Positions 23,131 to 32,260 of a stretch of 64,000 bases of DNA are shown piece after piece. The stretch covers positions 372,001 to 436,000 of the forward strand of contig CBDAQC010000001.1 of assembly GCA_965198915.1 (NCBI GenBank), in the 5' to 3' direction. Both the position numbers and the translations under genes were made by a program. Origin of the DNA: BOG-908 sp965198915 (lineage in GTDB: Bacteria > Pseudomonadota > Alphaproteobacteria > Acetobacterales > Acetobacteraceae). Positions within the stretch are counted from its first letter, which is position 1; the number at the start of each line of letters is the position of its first letter. The notes under the pieces are model-generated. The model was not told the DNA's origin. It did not search any database and saw only the letters and a program-made list of their open reading frames with translations.

Positions 23131-23691
23131 TCAGACCAGCTCCAGCTCCTGCTCGGACAACACCCGAAATGTCACCCCCAGCGACTGCGCCCGCAGCCTC
23201 GCCATGGCGACCGCCACGCCACGCGGCTGCACCGGCCCCTGGCGCGTGTCCGGCAGGCCGGCGGGCCACGCGGCGCGTCGCCCTTCCACCCGGAGCGACA
23301 GGCGGGCGCCGCTGCCGCGCAGCCAGATGCTGCCGCCCAGCGGCAGGGCGCCGGCAGCGACCAGGAGCAGGCAGGCGGCGAACTGCCGGGCCGCGTCGTC
23401 GTCCAGCGCCGCGCCATCCAGGTTCACCGTCAGCTTAGCGGCGCCGGGCAGGCCGGGCAGAAGCGAGGCCAGGTCCTCGACTTCGGTCTCGGCACCCCAA
23501 GCGGCGCGCAGCAGGCGCAGCCGGGCCGCCAGTTCCCGCGCGCAATCCTGCGCCAGGGCCAGCGCCTCGGGGTCCGGCGACTCGGCCACCATGTCCAGCA
23601 TGCCGGCCAGTGCGCCCAGCGTGCCGGCAAGGTCATGGCAAACCCTGGCACAGACCATGCCAGCCAAGCTTAATGCGTCCGTCTGTTCCAC
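23131..23691 (-). CDS. ChpT-like histidine phosphotransferase
   Basis: 186 aa with the HPTransfase pattern: the phosphorylatable His19 in VCARVCHDLAGTLGAL, a long four-helix bundle, then a degenerate ATPase-like domain (FAACLLLVAAGALPLGGSIW, LSLRVEGRR) lacking ATP-binding boxes. ChpT relays phosphate between the hybrid kinase CckA and CtrA in alphaproteobacteria. It lies 92 bases upstream of cheA on the same strand, so it may also connect with the hybrid CheA. The link to CckA/CtrA is family knowledge, not visible here. Confidence 0.8.
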   Translation of the reverse strand: MEQTDALSLAGMVCARVCHDLAGTLGALAGMLDMVAESPDPEALALAQDCARELAARLRLLRAAWGAETEVEDLASLLPGLPGAAKLTVNLDGAALDDDAARQFAACLLLVAAGALPLGGSIWLRGSGARLSLRVEGRRAAWPAGLPDTRQGPVQPRGVAVAMARLRAQSLGVTFRVLSEQELELV

Positions 23692-23713
23692 GAGCCATCC
23701 CCCGGAGCCGCCA

Positions 23714-23908
23714 ATGTCCGACCACGGCGCAGCCTACGAGCCAGGCCAGATCGTCAGCCATCCCGGCCAGCCTGGCTGGGGGCAGGGACAAGTGCAATCG
23801 GTGGCAGGCCCGCGGGTTACCGTGAATTTCGAGAATGCGGGGAAAGTGCTGATCAACACTGAAGTGGTGTTGCTGGTGGTGGAGATGGAGCCTCGGGCGC
23901 CGGCTTAG
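23714..23908 (+). CDS. DUF3553 family protein
   Basis: 64 aa from ATG 23714 with GGAG upstream. The sequence YEPGQIVSHPGQPGWGQGQV then TVNFENAGKVLINTEVVLL matches the DUF3553 pattern (a small beta-barrel common in alphaproteobacteria). It is divergent from chpT with only 22 bases between their starts, so they probably share a control region. Function unknown. Confidence 0.8.
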   Translation: MSDHGAAYEPGQIVSHPGQPGWGQGQVQSVAGPRVTVNFENAGKVLINTEVVLLVVEMEPRAPA

Positions 23909-23920
23909 GGGTGAGAAAGC

Positions 23921-24083
23921 AAGGCCTTCTTTTTTGAAAAAAAGAAGCAAAAAACTTTTGCTCCCCGCCTGCATTTGCGCGCGCTCTGTTTCTGCCGGCG
24001 CGCGTAATTGCAGAATGACGCGCGCCATCATGCAGGCGGAGGAGCAAAAGTGTTTTGCTTATTCTTTCAAAAAAGAAGGCCTT
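23921..24083. repeat. AT-rich repeat doublet 1 (inverted pair)
   Basis: Forward arm 23921-23960 begins AAGGCCTT, contains a hairpin (CTTCTTTTTT pairing with AAAAAAGAAG) and ends CAAAAAACTTTTG. The reverse copy is at 24045-24083, with a ~84-bp GC-rich spacer that is itself partly palindromic (GCCTGCAT ... ATGCAGGC). It sits between a convergent gene pair and may terminate both. Confidence 0.8.
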
Positions 24084-24091
24084 GCCTCGCC

Positions 24092-27000
24092 TCACTCCGC
24101 CGGCGCCGCCACCCCATGCACGATCCTGCGCCGGACCCCGCGCGCCCGGCGCTCCAGGATCAGATAGATCACCGGCGTGGTGTAGAGCGTAAGCGCCTGG
24201 CTGACGACGAGTCCGCCCACGATGGCGATGCCCAGCGGCCGGCGCAGCTCGCTGCCGGTGCCGAACGCCAGTGCCAGCGGCAGCGCGCCGCACAGCGCGG
24301 TCAGCGTCGTCATGATGATAGGACGGAAACGTTCCACGCAGGCTTCGCGGATTGCGGCTTCCGGCGTCATGCCGCGCTCGCGCTGTGCGTCGAGCGCGAA
24401 ATCGACGAGCATGATCGCGTTCTTCTTGACGATGCCCATCAGCAGCACGATGCCGATCACGCTCAGCACGCCGAATTCCGTGCCGCTGACGAGGATACCG
24501 AGAAGCGCGCCCAGACCGGCCGATGGCAGGGTGGACATGATGGTGATCGGGTGGATAAGGCTCTCGTAGAGCACGCCGAGCACGATGTAGATCGACAGCA
24601 GGGCCGCGCCGATCAGCGCGGGCTCGGTGGCCAGTGACTGCAGGAAGAGTTTTGCGTCGCCTTCGAAGGATATGTGCACGGAGGGTGGCGGCGACATTTC
24701 GGCGACGATGGCTTTCGCGCGGTTCACCGCGTCACCCATGGCCAGCGTTGGTTTCAAATTGTAGCTGATCTCGCCTGCGACGCGCTGCGCGTCGTGGACG
24801 ACGTTGAGCGGTGCTATGCCGTAGGTGATGTGGGCGACGGTACCCAGCGGCACGGGCAGGCCGGTGTTTGCGCCGACATAGACGTGATCGAGGAAGTGCG
24901 GGTCGCGTTGCAGCCAGGGCAGGGTTTCCAGGATGACGCTGTACTGGTTGCGCTGGCTGTAGATGGTGGAAATCGGACGCTGGGCGAAGGCGTTGCCGAG
25001 AGCCGTGTCGATTGCCGCGGCGGAGACCTGCAGGCGCGAGGCGGCCTGGCGATCGACGGTGACGGTGACCTGCGGCGAGTTCGAGTCCGCGTCGGAGGTG
25101 ACGTCCAGGAAGCCCGGCTCGTGCTGCAGGCGGTGTTCAATCTTGCTCTCCCACAGGGAGAGTTCCTCGAGGTTGTCGCCAAGCACGTCGAAGCTGAACT
25201 GGCCGCCGGCGCCCTGCTTGTTGCCGCCGCCGAAATCGCCGGGTGCGAACAAGACGGTGTGCAGGCCGGCGATCGGATCCAGCTGGCGGCGCAGTCGCTC
25301 GATCACAAACTTGGCTTTCGGCCGGCCTTCCGAACGCGGCTTCAGCGAGATGATGAGCGTGCCCTGGTTCGCCAGGTCGAACCCGTTGGCGACACCTATC
25401 GTGGAGCCCACCGCAGCCACCGCGGGATCGCGCAGGATGATGTCCACCACGCGCTGCTGCTCGGTGACCATCTGTTCGAAGGACGCGCTGGCCGGGCCTT
25501 CGGTGGTGCCGCGCAGCAAGCCGGTGTCCTGGTCGGCCACGAAGTTCTTCGGCACCGCGCCATACAGGTAGAACGTCATCACCACCGTCAGGATGGTGAC
25601 GAACAGCATCGTCCAGCGGTGGCGCAGGCTCCAGTCGCAGCCGACCATGTAGCGCCGTGTGATGGAGGTGAAGCCGCGCTCGAACCACTGGTCCACACGC
25701 GCCAGCCGGCCCGTGGGCTCGCGGTCCACAAGGCGGCCGCACACCATCGGCGTCAGCGTGAGCGACACCAGGGCGGAGAACACGATGGCGATGGTCAGCG
25801 TCCAGGCGAATTCGTGCAGGATGCGGCCGAGCAGGCCGCCCATGAACAGCAGTGGTATGAAGACGGCGACCAGGGAGAGCGTGATGGAGACGACGGTGAA
25901 ACCGATCTGGCGCGCGCCGGTGATCGCCGCCTGCAGGCGCGACATGCCCTGCTCGCGCAGGCGCGCGATGTTCTCGATCATGACGATCGCATCGTCCACC
26001 ACGAAGCCCACCGAGATGGTGATCGCCATAAGCGAGTAGTTGTTCAGCGAAAATCCGAACGCCCACATGCCGATCGCGGTCGCCGCCAGCGACAGCGGCA
26101 CGGTGACCGCCGCGGCGACAGTGGCGGCGATCCGGCGCAGGAAGATGAACACGGTGACCAGGACCAGCGCGCCGGTGATCAGCAACGTGATCTTCACGTC
26201 GTTCGTGCTGGCGCGAATGGTCTGCGTGCGGTCGTCCAGCACGGTTATTCTGATGTCAGGCGAAATCCAGGCCGCCACCTGCGGCAGCAGCGCGCGCACG
26301 CGGTCGACCGTGTCGATCACGTTGGCGCCGGGGATCTTGTAGATGCGCAGCAGGATGGCGGGCTTGTGGCCGTTCCAGGCCGCCAGGCGAACGTTGCTGA
26401 CGCTGTCGGTGACCTTCGCCACGTCAGACAGCCGCAACACCGCGCCGTTGCTGGCCTTCAAAACCACCCGGCCATAGGCGGCAGCGCGGCGTATCTGGCC
26501 GTTTATGGTGATCTCCTCGGCGCGGTGCGGCCCTTGGAAACTGCCTGTGGGCTCCAGCACGTTGGCGTTCACGATCGCCTGGCGCACGTCGTCGGCCGAG
26601 ATGCCGGCCGCGCGCAGCGCGCCGGGATCGAGTTGCACGCGTATCGCCGGCGTCTGCCCGCCATCGATCTGCACACGGCTGACACCCTCTACCTGGCTGA
26701 AACGCTGCTGCAGCACGGTGTCGGCCGCCTCGTAGATCTGCCCCACGTTGAGCTGGTCGGAGGACAGCGCGATCGTCATGATCGCGAGGTCCGCGGGATT
26801 GAATTTCTTGTAGGTGGGGCGGACAGGAAGGCCGCTCGGCAGATCCGTCTCCGCCGCGTTCAGTGCCGATTGCACGCTGCGCGCCGCGTCGTCCGTGCTG
26901 CGGTCCAGGTTGAACAGCACGATGACGTTGGCGTTGCCCACCGAGCTGGTGGAAAACATGTCCGACACGCCGCCGATCTCGCCGATGCGGCGCTCCAGCG

Positions 27001-27196
27001 GGGCGGCGATGGAGTTGGCCATGGTGGCCGGATCCGCACCCGGACGCGAGGCGAAGACGACGATAGCGGGGACGTCAACGTTAGGCAGCGCGGCTACCGG
27101 CAGGAACTGGTATGAGACCACGCCGCCGATCAGCAGGCCCAGCGAGAGCAGGATCGTGGCGACGGGGCGCCGGATGAAGAGGGTGGAGAAGTTCAT
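24092..27196 (-). CDS. RND efflux pump inner-membrane subunit, MdtC-like
   Basis: 1034-aa proton-driven exporter of the HAE1/MdtBC type. The start FSTLFIRRPVATILLSLGLL is the first transmembrane helix; ANSIAAPLERRIGEIGGV and ARSVQSALNAAETDLPSGLP lie in the porter domain; SVGFVVDDAIVMIENIARL is the TM4 proton-relay stretch with the two Asp residues; GIVKKNAIMLVDFAL follows TM10. The order and small gene between suggest an operon 30946 to 24092 with the second pump upstream. No periplasmic adaptor or outer membrane factor is adjacent. Confidence 0.9.
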   Translation of the reverse strand: MNFSTLFIRRPVATILLSLGLLIGGVVSYQFLPVAALPNVDVPAIVVFASRPGADPATMANSIAAPLERRIGEIGGVSDMFSTSSVGNANVIVLFNLDRSTDDAARSVQSALNAAETDLPSGLPVRPTYKKFNPADLAIMTIALSSDQLNVGQIYEAADTVLQQRFSQVEGVSRVQIDGGQTPAIRVQLDPGALRAAGISADDVRQAIVNANVLEPTGSFQGPHRAEEITINGQIRRAAAYGRVVLKASNGAVLRLSDVAKVTDSVSNVRLAAWNGHKPAILLRIYKIPGANVIDTVDRVRALLPQVAAWISPDIRITVLDDRTQTIRASTNDVKITLLITGALVLVTVFIFLRRIAATVAAAVTVPLSLAATAIGMWAFGFSLNNYSLMAITISVGFVVDDAIVMIENIARLREQGMSRLQAAITGARQIGFTVVSITLSLVAVFIPLLFMGGLLGRILHEFAWTLTIAIVFSALVSLTLTPMVCGRLVDREPTGRLARVDQWFERGFTSITRRYMVGCDWSLRHRWTMLFVTILTVVMTFYLYGAVPKNFVADQDTGLLRGTTEGPASASFEQMVTEQQRVVDIILRDPAVAAVGSTIGVANGFDLANQGTLIISLKPRSEGRPKAKFVIERLRRQLDPIAGLHTVLFAPGDFGGGNKQGAGGQFSFDVLGDNLEELSLWESKIEHRLQHEPGFLDVTSDADSNSPQVTVTVDRQAASRLQVSAAAIDTALGNAFAQRPISTIYSQRNQYSVILETLPWLQRDPHFLDHVYVGANTGLPVPLGTVAHITYGIAPLNVVHDAQRVAGEISYNLKPTLAMGDAVNRAKAIVAEMSPPPSVHISFEGDAKLFLQSLATEPALIGAALLSIYIVLGVLYESLIHPITIMSTLPSAGLGALLGILVSGTEFGVLSVIGIVLLMGIVKKNAIMLVDFALDAQRERGMTPEAAIREACVERFRPIIMTTLTALCGALPLALAFGTGSELRRPLGIAIVGGLVVSQALTLYTTPVIYLILERRARGVRRRIVHGVAAPAE

Positions 27197-27222
27197 GGGT
27201 TCGGGCGGTCAGGGGAGGAAGC

Positions 27223-27794
27223 AAGGCCTTCTTTTTTGAAAAAAAGAAGCAAAAAACTTTTGACTCCGCTGTTGCGGCCGCGGGGGTGGCGCGCGCGGGG
27301 ATGTCTTGCGCACAGGCGAGCGCGTTTCATTCCGATAACGTATCGTGCTTGAATGCTGCAACCCGGGTGGATTGGCCGGCGTGTTCCGGCGACCATGGCG
27401 GATAGGCGACCAGAAAAAAGGCTGCCACAAGCAGGAGCAGCGCCAACATCGTCTGGGCGGACGACACGCCGACAACCAGTGTTGAAAGCAGAAGCGGTAG
27501 GACAAGCGACAGCAGTGTGAAACCGAAAGCACGTTCCATCCAGGCGTGCTCTGTGAACCCGTCGGTCTCCGGATCAAGCCAATCGAGACCGATCCTCGCC
27601 GAACAGAACACGACCAAAAAGTAGAACCTCCCGGACGATACCCCAACAAATAGGCCGGTTACCGCCAATGTCAGCATTGCCGCTACCACGGCAACCTTCG
27701 CGAGTTGAATCCAGTTTCGACCACCCCCCTGTCCACATTCGCGCGACAGCGGAGCAAAAGTCTTTTGCTTCTTTTCTTCAGAAAAGAAGGCCTT
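27223..27794. repeat. AT-rich repeat doublet 2, flanking a small membrane gene
   Basis: Forward copy 27223-27262 and reverse copy 27755-27794, about 490 bases apart, with the same AAGGCC-hairpin-CAAAA pattern. The reverse copy overlaps the 5' end of the small membrane ORF. Confidence 0.75.
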
Positions 27795-27809
27795 ACTTGC
27801 TTCCTTCAC
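27327..27809 (-). CDS. Small membrane protein, N terminus read from the repeat
   Basis: Up to 160 aa with several transmembrane helices (IQLAKVAVVAAMLTLAVTG, FYFLVVFCSARIGL, FTLLSLVLPLLLSTLVVGV, MLALLLLVAAFFLVAY). The GTG at 27809 overlaps the stop of the upstream pump gene, but residues 1-20 (MKEASKAFFSEEKKQKTFAP) are a translation of the AT-rich repeat. A start at GTG 27689 or ATG 27677 (rev) is therefore more natural, giving ~115-121 aa. No family recognised. Confidence 0.45.
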   Translation of the reverse strand: MKEASKAFFSEEKKQKTFAPLSRECGQGGGRNWIQLAKVAVVAAMLTLAVTGLFVGVSSGRFYFLVVFCSARIGLDWLDPETDGFTEHAWMERAFGFTLLSLVLPLLLSTLVVGVSSAQTMLALLLLVAAFFLVAYPPWSPEHAGQSTRVAAFKHDTLSE

Positions 27810-30800
27810 TCCGCCACCACCAACTCTGGCCGAGCCGCCACCCGCCGCCGGGCCCGTTCGAACGCCACATAGATGGCCGGCGTGGTGTAGAGCGTCAGCA
27901 CCTGGCTCAGCAGCAGCCCGCCCACGATCGCCACGCCGAGCGGGCGGCGCAGCTCGCTCCCGGTGCCGTGGTCCAGCACCAAAGGCAGCGCGCCCAGCAG
28001 GGCGGCGGCCGTGGTCATCATGATCGGGCGGAAGCGCAGCACGCAGGCTTCCACGGCGGCTTCCTCGGGCGAGATGCCGCGGGTGCGTTCGGCTTCGAGC
28101 GCGAAATCCACCACCAGGATGCCGTTCTTTTTCACGATGCCCATCAGCAGCACGATGCCCACCAGTGCCACCACGGACAGGTCCGATCCCGTGAACATCA
28201 GCGCCAGCAGCGCGCCGATGCCGGCGGATGGCAGGGTGGACAGGATGGTCACCGGGTGGATGAAGCTCTCGTACAGCACGCCCAGCACGATGTAGATCAC
28301 CGCCACGGCCGCCAGGATCAGCCAGGGCTCGGCGGCCAGGCTGCGCTGAAACTCGGCCGCGTCGCCGGAGTAGGCGCCGATGATGGTAGCCGGCATGCCG
28401 ATATCGGCCTGCGCCTGCTGCACTTCGGCCACCGCACGGCCCAGCGAGGCGCCGGCGCGCACGTCGAAGCTGAGCGTCACCGCGGGAAACTGGGACTGGT
28501 GGGTGATCACCAGCGGCGCGGTGCGGCGCACCAGGTGGGCCACCGCCATCAGCGGCACCTGGCTGACGGTGTTCGTGGTGGCGACCGTGGTGGTGGCCAC
28601 CTGCGCCGCGCCGTTGGCGCCGAAGCTGGCCACCGTGCCGGGCACGCGCAGCCTCTCCAGCGACTCCGGGTTGGCAATCCAGTCCGGGTCGGCCGACAGC
28701 ACCACCCGGTACTGGTTGGATTGCTGGTAGATGGTGCTCACCTGGCGCTGGCCGAACGCGTCGTAGAGCACGTCCTCGATGGCCTGCATGGTCACGCCTA
28801 GCCGGGTGGCGCGGTCACGGTCCACCACGATTTCGGTGGCGAAGCCCTGGTCCTGCTGGTCGCTGGTGACGTGGTCCAGGTCCGGCGCATGGGACAGGCG
28901 GTCGATCAGGCGCGGCGTCCACAGCGCCAGTTCGGCGGCGTCCGTGTCGGTCAGGGTGTACTGGTATTGCGTGCGGCTGACGCGCGCGCCGATCTGGATG
29001 TCCTGCACCGGCTGCATGTAGGTGGCCAGCCCGGTCAGGCCGGACAGGGCGGCCTGCAGGCGGGGGATGACCACCGCCATGGCGGCGCGCTTGCGGCGCG
29101 GTTTCAGGGTGACGGACAGCCGGCCGACATTAGGCGTGGGGTTCACGCTACCCGCACCCACCAGCGAGGCCACGCTGTCCACCGCGGGGTCGCGCTGCAC
29201 GATGCTGGCGGCCTGCAGTTGCAGCTTGGCCATCGCGGGGATGGAGATGTTCTGGGCGGCTTCGGTGGTGGCGATGATGGCGCCGGTGTCCTGCTGCGGC
29301 AGGAAGCCTTTCGGCACCACCATGTAGAGCAGGATGGTGCCCGCCAACGTCAGCACGGCGATGCCCAGCACGAGCTTCTGGTGGCGAAGGCTGACGACCA
29401 GGCTGCGCCGGTACCGCTCCAGCATGGCCGCGAAGAACCGGTCCGACCGGCTGCCGGCGCCTGGCTTGTGGGGACGCAGCAGCCGCCCGCACATCATCGG
29501 CGTAAGTGTCAGCGAGATCACCGCCGAGACGGCGACCGCTACCGACAGCGTGACGGAGAACTCCTTGAACAGCCGCCCCACCACGCCGCCCATGAACAGC
29601 AGCGGGATGAACACCGCGATCAGCGACACGGTCAGCGAGACGATGGTGAAGCCGATCTGCCCGGCGCCGCGGAACGCCGCCTCCAGCGGCGGCACCCCGT
29701 CCTCGATGTAGCGGACCACGTTCTCGATCATCACAATGGCGTCGTCCACCACGAAGCCGGAGGCTACCGTCAGCGCCATCAGCGAGAGGTTGTCCAGCCC
29801 GTAGCCCAGCCAGTCCATCACCCCAAACGTTCCGATCAGGCTCAGCGGCAGCGCCACGGCGGGGATGATTGTGGCGCGCCAGTTGCGCAGGAACAGGTAG
29901 ATCACGGCCACCACCAGACCCATCGCCAGCAGCAGCGTGCCCTGCACGTCGGCGACCGAAGCGCGTATCGTCTGGGTGCGGTCGGCCGAGACCTCCAGCT
30001 TGACGCCCGGCGGCAGCGCGCGCGTCAGCTCCGGCAGCTCGTCCTGCACCGCGCGCACCGTGGCCACGATGTTGGCGCCCGGCTGGCGCTGCACGTCCAG
30101 CAGCACGGCGGGGCGGCCTTCATACCATGCGGCGACGCGGTCGTTCTCCACCCCGTGGGTCACCGTGCCCACGTCGCTGAGGCGCACCGCGGCGCCCGCG
30201 CGCCAGGCCAGAATCAGCGTGCGATATGCTTCCGGCGTCACCAGCTGGTCGTTGGTGCCCACCGCGTAGGAAATGTGCGGCCCGTTGAAGCTGCCCTTGG
30301 CGCCGCTGACGTTGCCGGCGGTGATGGCGCTGCGCACGTCCTCCATCGACAGTCCGTAGGCGGCCAGGCGCGCGGGATCGAGCTGCACGCGTATCGCGGG
30401 CTTCAGCCCGCCCTGCACCACCACCCGGCCCACCCCGTCGATCTGGCTCAGCTTGGGCTCCAGCAGCGTGTCGGCGGCATCCGCCACCTGGTCGATCGGC
30501 ACCGTGTCGCTGGTGATGGCCAGGCTCATGATCGGCGCGTCGGCCGGGTTCACCCGGTTGTAGCTGGGCGGGTAGGGGAGCGAGGCGGGCAGGATGCCCT
30601 GGGCCGCGTTGATGGCGGCCTGCACGTCCTGCGCCGCGCCGTCTATGCTGCGCGTCAGGTCGAATTGCAGGGTGATTTCGCTGCTGCCCACGGCCGACGA
30701 GCTCTGCATCGTGGTGATGCCGTTGATCTGGCCCAACTGGCGTTCCAGCGGCGCGGTCACCAGGGTGGACATGGTGTCCGGTCCGGCGCCGGGGTACGAG

Positions 30801-30946
30801 GTGGTGACCACGATGGTGGGAAAATCCACCTGCGGCAGCGCGCTCACCGGCAGGGCGGCATAGCCCAGCGCGCCGCCCAGCAGCACGGCGATGGACAGCA
30901 GCGCGGTGGCGATCGGCCGCGCGATGAAAGGGGCGGAGAGGGACAT
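27806..30946 (-). CDS. RND efflux pump inner-membrane subunit, MdtB-like
   Basis: 1046 aa, same family as the pump at 24092. Starts SLSAPFIARPIATALLSIAV; porter motif VTAPLERQLGQINGITTMQS; TM4 stretch VASGFVVDDAIVMIENVVRY with the paired Asp; GIVKKNGILVVDFALEAERT late in the protein. First gene of the pump operon. MdtB and MdtC work as a heterotrimer in E. coli with adaptor MdtA; here the adaptor must be encoded elsewhere. Substrate unknown. Confidence 0.9.
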   Translation of the reverse strand: MSLSAPFIARPIATALLSIAVLLGGALGYAALPVSALPQVDFPTIVVTTSYPGAGPDTMSTLVTAPLERQLGQINGITTMQSSSAVGSSEITLQFDLTRSIDGAAQDVQAAINAAQGILPASLPYPPSYNRVNPADAPIMSLAITSDTVPIDQVADAADTLLEPKLSQIDGVGRVVVQGGLKPAIRVQLDPARLAAYGLSMEDVRSAITAGNVSGAKGSFNGPHISYAVGTNDQLVTPEAYRTLILAWRAGAAVRLSDVGTVTHGVENDRVAAWYEGRPAVLLDVQRQPGANIVATVRAVQDELPELTRALPPGVKLEVSADRTQTIRASVADVQGTLLLAMGLVVAVIYLFLRNWRATIIPAVALPLSLIGTFGVMDWLGYGLDNLSLMALTVASGFVVDDAIVMIENVVRYIEDGVPPLEAAFRGAGQIGFTIVSLTVSLIAVFIPLLFMGGVVGRLFKEFSVTLSVAVAVSAVISLTLTPMMCGRLLRPHKPGAGSRSDRFFAAMLERYRRSLVVSLRHQKLVLGIAVLTLAGTILLYMVVPKGFLPQQDTGAIIATTEAAQNISIPAMAKLQLQAASIVQRDPAVDSVASLVGAGSVNPTPNVGRLSVTLKPRRKRAAMAVVIPRLQAALSGLTGLATYMQPVQDIQIGARVSRTQYQYTLTDTDAAELALWTPRLIDRLSHAPDLDHVTSDQQDQGFATEIVVDRDRATRLGVTMQAIEDVLYDAFGQRQVSTIYQQSNQYRVVLSADPDWIANPESLERLRVPGTVASFGANGAAQVATTTVATTNTVSQVPLMAVAHLVRRTAPLVITHQSQFPAVTLSFDVRAGASLGRAVAEVQQAQADIGMPATIIGAYSGDAAEFQRSLAAEPWLILAAVAVIYIVLGVLYESFIHPVTILSTLPSAGIGALLALMFTGSDLSVVALVGIVLLMGIVKKNGILVVDFALEAERTRGISPEEAAVEACVLRFRPIMMTTAAALLGALPLVLDHGTGSELRRPLGVAIVGGLLLSQVLTLYTTPAIYVAFERARRRVAARPELVVAE

Positions 30947-30990
30947 TGAGGGAGTGTGCCTGACTCGCCGCCCTTGCGGTAGTTAAGGCC

Positions 30991-31141
30991 AGGCAAGCAG
31001 TCCTTTTTTGAAAAAAGGACCAAAAAACTTTTGTCTCCTGCGCCGGTTCAGCTGCCTCGGCGCATCCTGCGCACGCCGAACGCCGCAAATGCGCGGAGAG
31101 AGAAAAGTTTTTTGGTCCGTTTTTTCAAAAAAGGACTGCTT
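30991..31141. repeat. AT-rich repeat doublet 3 (GTCC variant)
   Basis: Forward 30991-31033 and reverse 31103-31141, in the variant with GTCCTTTTTT / AAAAAAGGAC as hairpin instead of CTTC/GAAG. It lies between the divergent pump operon and aldo/keto reductase gene, so it is not simply a 3' terminator here. Confidence 0.75.
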
Positions 31142-31161
31142 CCTTCCTTGGAGTTCCCCGC

Positions 31162-32145
31162 ATGGACTACGTCAACCTCGGCCGCACCGGCCTCAAAGTC
31201 TCCCGCCTTTGCCTGGGCTGCATGACCTACGGCGAACCCGGCCGCGGCACCCACGAATGGACGCTGCCCGAGGCCGAATCCCGGCCGTTCTTCGCCCGCG
31301 CGCTGGACGCCGGCGTCAACTTCTTCGACACCGCTAACGTCTATTCCGCGGGCTCCAGCGAGGAGATCGTCGGCCGCGCGCTGCGGGACGTGCCGCGCCA
31401 CGCGGTGGTGGTGGCCACCAAGGTGCACGGCCCCATGCACAAGGGTCCCAACGGCGGCGGCCTGTCGCGCAAGGCCATACTGGGCGAGATCGACGCCAGC
31501 CTGACGCGGCTGGGCATGGACTACGTGGACCTCTACCAGATCCACCGCTTCGATGCGGAAACACCCATCGAGGAGACGCTGGAGGCGCTGCACGACGTGG
31601 TACGCGCCGGCAAGGCCCGCTACATCGGCGCGTCCTCGATGCACGCCTGGCAGTTCTGCCGCGCGCTGTACGTGTCCAGGTTGAACGGCTGGACGCGCTT
31701 CGTGTCCATGCAGAACCACCTCAACCTGCTGTATCGGGAGGAGGAGCGCGAAATGATGGCGCTGTGCCTGGAAGAGGGCGTGGGCGTGATCCCGTGGAGC
31801 CCGCTGGCCCGCGGCAAGCTGACGCGGCCCTGGACGGAGGCGGCGCCGACCAAGCGGGCGGAGACCGACCAGTTCGGCAAGACGCTGTACAAGGGCGGCG
31901 AGGAGAGCGACCGCGCGGTGGTGGGGGCGGTGCAGCGCGTGGCCGAAGCGCGTGGTGTGCCGATGGCGCAGGTGGCGCTCGCCTGGGTGCTGGCCAAGCC
32001 CGGCGTGACCGCGCCCATCATCGGCGCCAGCAAGATGTCGCATCTGGAGGACGCGCTGGCGGGCATGTCCCTGAAGCTGACGCCGGAAGAAGTAACAGCG
32101 GTGGAGGCGGCTTACGTGCCGCGCGCGATTGCAGGTTTTCAGTAA
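31162..32145 (+). CDS. Aldo/keto reductase
   Basis: NADPH-dependent carbonyl reductase, 327 aa, ATG 31162 with TTGGAG upstream. Catalytic tetrad visible: Asp and Tyr in FFDTANVYSAG, Lys in VATKVHG, His in YQIHRFD. NADP-binding end PIIGASKMSHLEDALAG. The sequence resembles the AKR family of plant-type or YajO-like reductases (EWTLPEAESRPFFARALDAG). Physiological substrate unknown. Confidence 0.88.
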   Translation: MDYVNLGRTGLKVSRLCLGCMTYGEPGRGTHEWTLPEAESRPFFARALDAGVNFFDTANVYSAGSSEEIVGRALRDVPRHAVVVATKVHGPMHKGPNGGGLSRKAILGEIDASLTRLGMDYVDLYQIHRFDAETPIEETLEALHDVVRAGKARYIGASSMHAWQFCRALYVSRLNGWTRFVSMQNHLNLLYREEEREMMALCLEEGVGVIPWSPLARGKLTRPWTEAAPTKRAETDQFGKTLYKGGEESDRAVVGAVQRVAEARGVPMAQVALAWVLAKPGVTAPIIGASKMSHLEDALAGMSLKLTPEEVTAVEAAYVPRAIAGFQ

Positions 32146-32188
32146 AAGGGGGCCGCGCACGCCGCCGAGGAGTCCGCGACAGCGAGAG

Positions 32189-32228
32189 CAAAAGTTTTTT
32201 GCTTCTTTTTTTCAAAAAAGAAGACCTT
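32189..32228 (-). repeat. AT-rich repeat, single reverse copy
   Basis: One full copy in reverse orientation (CAAAAGTTTTTTG, hairpin, then AGACCTT variant of AGGCCTT) between the reductase and the PLP enzyme genes. Confidence 0.7.
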
Positions 32229-32260
32229 CCTTGCCTTCTCCCCTCACCGGACCTGCCGCC

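Noticed and set aside
24674..30949. Long plus-strand ORFs opposite the two RND pumps
   Set aside because: Antisense shadows with low-complexity His/Arg/Gln composition; the minus-strand pumps explain the region.
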